From: Patescibacteria group bacterium
GTDB taxonomy: Bacteria; Patescibacteriota; Minisyncoccia; UBA6257; 02-FULL-45-10c
Length of the DNA: 6,140 bases
Assembly: GCA_023474975.1 (NCBI GenBank)
Contig: JAMCXE010000055.1
Span: 1-6,140, forward strand
Reading direction: 5' to 3'
Part shown: positions 4,116 to 6,140 of the stretch, one piece after another
Position numbering within the stretch: the first letter of the stretch is position 1
Layout of the letters: each line of letters opens with the position of its first letter
Made by a program: the position numbers and the translations under genes
Notes under the pieces: model-generated
Told to the model about the DNA's origin: nothing
Databases searched by the model: none
What the model saw: the letters and a program-made list of their open reading frames with translations, nothing else

Positions 4116-6023
4116 ATGGCCATCGTTCCCAAAAAAAATATATCAAAACATTTGCACGACATAAAACATGCCAGTGTATTGATCAAAGAAAAAAAAGAAA
4201 AGAAATTTAATTTTCCGGAAAATTTTTATAAAAAAAATAGTTTGGCTAAAACCAAGAGTAATAAAAAAATAAAACCCTTGGTAAAATACGGTCTAGTATT
4301 AAGCATTGCAATAGTAATGATCGGCGGATCGATATTCGCAAGCAACATTAAAAATAATGTCTTAAACTCTTTTGCTTATATAGTTTATCAGATCCAAAAC
4401 ATCAGATCAGCTGCGTCAGAGATGAAAACCGAACAACTCAAAGACTCTCTCGGAGCGCTTAACACCGAACTGCAAGCTCTTAGCTCAAAAAGCGAAAACT
4501 ACGGCGTAACCGGATTACTTAACATCATCGGACAATTTAATGGATCATTAAAGGAAATTCCGGGCGCATTTAAAAGCATCTCTGCAATAAGTGACCGGTC
4601 CAACCAGATAGCAAGTGATCTTGATTATTTAAAAAACAACGCATTCCAGCTTATCTTCAATCAAAGGGGCGAAGAACTCATAAGCCGATTGGAAAATATG
4701 CAAAAAAATCTGACCGATCTGGAAAAGATAATGCCCGAATTCAAAAATCAGGCCATAAAAATAAAAGATCTAAGTCCGACGCTGTCAGCCCTTTACAATA
4801 TTTTTGATAAAAACTATCTTTCTATAAATTTGAATATTTACAAGAGCGAAGACGTTATAAATGCATTGCTATCTCTATTAAAATCGCCAAACGAAGTGAA
4901 TGTGCTTATTCTATTTCAAAATCCCACGGAAATACGCCCAGGTGGAGGATTTCTGGGAAGTTTTGCCTACGTAACACTTCTTAATGGGAGTATAAAAGAA
5001 ATAAAAGTTGATGATATATATAATGCCGACCGTCAGCTTAACGTTAACGTGGCTCCGCCAAAAGAATTGAGCTCAATAACACCGGTATGGGGGGCAAGGG
5101 ATGCCAATTGGTTTTTCAATTTTCCTGATTCAGCCCAAAAAGTCTCTTACTTCCTAGAAAATTCCAAACTATTCAGCGATTCCGGAATAAAATTTGATAA
5201 TGTCATCTCCATTAATACGAATGTGCTTGCTTCACTTATTGATATAGTCGGCCCAATAACCCTGCCAAACTATGGTCTTACTATCAATAGCGATAATTTT
5301 CTTCCAGAACTTCAACACGAAATAGAGGCGGGGCAAGATAAGAAACCAGGTCAAAATCCGAAGCGCATACTTTCTGTATTAACGCCGATCCTTATAGATA
5401 AATTAAAGGGTCTCGATGACAACGGAAAGATCGACCTACTCAAAGATCTGTCCATGGCTGTTTCAAATAAAGACATCATGGCTTTTTCAAAGACAGATGA
5501 CATCCAAAAAATATTTTTGGAATTTAACCTTGCCGGAGAAGTTTTTAATATTCCTCAAAACTGGAATGGAGACTACTTGGCTATAGCAAATGCAAATGTA
5601 GCCGGAGGAAAAAGCGACGCCTTTATAAATCAAAACGTTTCGCTCAAAAGCCAGATATTGGAAGACGGTTCGATCACAAACAATCTGACGCTGACCCGCA
5701 CGCACACGGGGCAAAAAGAAAAAGACTGGTGGTATAGAGCTACTAATTATGACTACATAAAAATATTCACTCCCCCATCGACGGAAATAAATGTCGTGAC
5801 CGGCAACAATTCCTCGCACTACAGGTACGTGCCTCCAAGCAAAAAACTATCGATAGATCCAGATCTTGCGGCTATAGATCAAAGCACCGTTTTTCTCAAT
5901 GATCTAAAAATTTGGGAAGGAATTGAGGATGGCAAAGAATTTTTTGGAACATGGATGGACACACCGGCCGGAAAAACCAATTGGCATCCCTTGCCCCCCA
6001 TACCGGTGTTATTGAGCTACTAA
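4116..6023 (+). CDS. Membrane-anchored DUF4012 family protein (C-terminus chimeric, true end missing)
   Basis: The frame reads 635 residues, of which about 1-619 are genuine. A Lys-rich cytoplasmic N-terminus (1-55) precedes one membrane helix (about 56-76, YGLVLSIAIVMIGGSIF). A helical, probably coiled-coil region (about 93-225) follows, then the DUF4012 core: NVLILFQNPTEIRPGGGFLG (262-281), an AYVTLLNGSIKEIKVDDIY stretch, and RDANWFFNFPDSAQKVSYFL (328-347), where the family commonly has DANW-pattern and P-D-F/S-A motifs. A type II topology places the bulk outside. DUF4012 proteins occur widely in CPR and some Gram-positive bacteria; their function is not established, though an envelope or surface-polymer role is plausible. 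The natural sequence stops at about 5971: codons for residues 620-635 and the TAA at 6021-6023 come from an inverted copy of codons 319-334 joined to a direct repeat. Family members run about 600-850 residues, so a modest piece of the C-terminus is lost. No Shine-Dalgarno; likely leaderless. The promoter region is shared with the divergent pilin fusion. Confidence 0.88.
   Translation: MAIVPKKNISKHLHDIKHASVLIKEKKEKKFNFPENFYKKNSLAKTKSNKKIKPLVKYGLVLSIAIVMIGGSIFASNIKNNVLNSFAYIVYQIQNIRSAASEMKTEQLKDSLGALNTELQALSSKSENYGVTGLLNIIGQFNGSLKEIPGAFKSISAISDRSNQIASDLDYLKNNAFQLIFNQRGEELISRLENMQKNLTDLEKIMPEFKNQAIKIKDLSPTLSALYNIFDKNYLSINLNIYKSEDVINALLSLLKSPNEVNVLILFQNPTEIRPGGGFLGSFAYVTLLNGSIKEIKVDDIYNADRQLNVNVAPPKELSSITPVWGARDANWFFNFPDSAQKVSYFLENSKLFSDSGIKFDNVISINTNVLASLIDIVGPITLPNYGLTINSDNFLPELQHEIEAGQDKKPGQNPKRILSVLTPILIDKLKGLDDNGKIDLLKDLSMAVSNKDIMAFSKTDDIQKIFLEFNLAGEVFNIPQNWNGDYLAIANANVAGGKSDAFINQNVSLKSQILEDGSITNNLTLTRTHTGQKEKDWWYRATNYDYIKIFTPPSTEINVVTGNNSSHYRYVPPSKKLSIDPDLAAIDQSTVFLNDLKIWEGIEDGKEFFGTWMDTPAGKTNWHPLPPIPVLLSY
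5070..5117 (+). repeat. Source arm of a 48-bp inverted repeat within the DUF4012 gene
   Basis: These 48 nt, coding for residues 319-334 of the DUF4012 protein, reappear as an exact reverse complement at 5971-6018. This copy is in frame within a conserved part of the protein and is the original. Confidence 0.95.
5737..5863 (+). repeat. Source copy of a 127-bp direct repeat within the DUF4012 gene
   Basis: Identical over all 127 nt to 6014-6140, at an offset of 277 bp. This copy is in frame in the DUF4012 gene and is the original. Because 277 is not a multiple of 3, the second copy could not continue the frame. Confidence 0.95.
5971..6018 (-). repeat. Inverted 48-bp copy at the contig-end junction
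   Basis: Exact reverse complement of 5070-5117. It replaces the natural 3' part of the DUF4012 gene and makes the reading frame encode an antisense tail (K-T-N-W-H-P-L-P and onward). The mismatch at 5970 marks the first breakpoint. The next bases, GAAAAACC, may be shared microhomology if the natural protein also continued PAGKT. Confidence 0.92.
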
Positions 6024-6140
6024 TTATGACTACATAAAAATATTCACTCCCCCATCGACGGAAATAAATGTCGTGACCGGCAACAATTCCTCGCACTACA
6101 GGTACGTGCCTCCAAGCAAAAAACTATCGATAGATCCAGA
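6014..6140 (+). repeat. Direct 127-bp copy at the right end of the window
   Basis: Exact copy of 5737-5863 running to the last base. It overlaps the inverted copy by the 5-nt GAGCT (6014-6018), which is present at both source sites and is thus the microhomology of the second breakpoint. No new information is encoded here; the stop at 6021-6023 is a by-product. Confidence 0.93.

Noticed and set aside
5487..6096. Two minus-strand open frames with the same N-terminus (MRGIVAGHDIYFRRWGSEYF), at 5487-5819 and 5896-6096
   Set aside because: They look like duplicated genes but are antisense to the DUF4012 gene; they match only because of the 127-bp direct repeat at the chimeric end.
5971..6140. Inverted and direct repeats considered as ends of a mobile element
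   Set aside because: Both are exact copies of internal coding segments of the same gene, with no transposase, no target duplication and a truncated second copy; a chimera explains them better.

Overview
The window looks like a fragment of a Candidate Phyla Radiation (Patescibacteria, Parcubacteria-like) genome. The basis is an AT-rich sequence, compact genes, a type IV prepilin with the module layout common in that group, a DUF4012 envelope protein, a short bL19, and a tRNA gene without an encoded CCA. This placement is inference from gene style, not from a phylogeny. All reading frames fit the standard bacterial code with TAA stops. No mobile element, CRISPR array or gene-free stretch over 300 bases was seen.

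Layout: positions 1-3984 are read entirely from the minus strand. In transcription order they hold: (i) a 612-residue fusion of a type IV prepilin, a fibronectin type III domain and a seven-bladed beta-propeller (3984-2146); (ii) rplS (bL19) with its own promoter and a clear rho-independent terminator; (iii) a promoter, a broken copy of the 5' part of a tRNA carrying a palindrome, an intact tRNA-Leu(GAG), and a deoxynucleoside kinase that starts 3 nt after the tRNA; (iv) a small EncFtn-type ferritin-like protein with an extended -10 promoter, followed by recO, which runs off the left edge. On the plus strand, divergent from the pilin fusion across a 131-bp gap, is a membrane-anchored DUF4012 protein (from 4116).

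The right end is not ordinary sequence. From 5971 to 6018 it is an inverted copy of 5070-5117, and from 6014 to 6140 a direct copy of 5737-5863, the two joined over the 5-nt GAGCT. The natural C-terminus of the DUF4012 protein is therefore missing, and its apparent stop at 6021-6023 belongs to a chimeric contig end or to a real local rearrangement.

The genes form two loose themes. The divergent pair (pilin-propeller and DUF4012 protein) acts at the cell surface, possibly in attachment. The rest is housekeeping: translation (bL19, tRNA-Leu), nucleotide salvage, iron/oxygen handling and recombinational repair. The most notable points are the propeller carried on a pilin, the tRNA-kinase transcript whose processing would leave a nearly leaderless mRNA, and the tRNA remnant interrupted by a palindrome.
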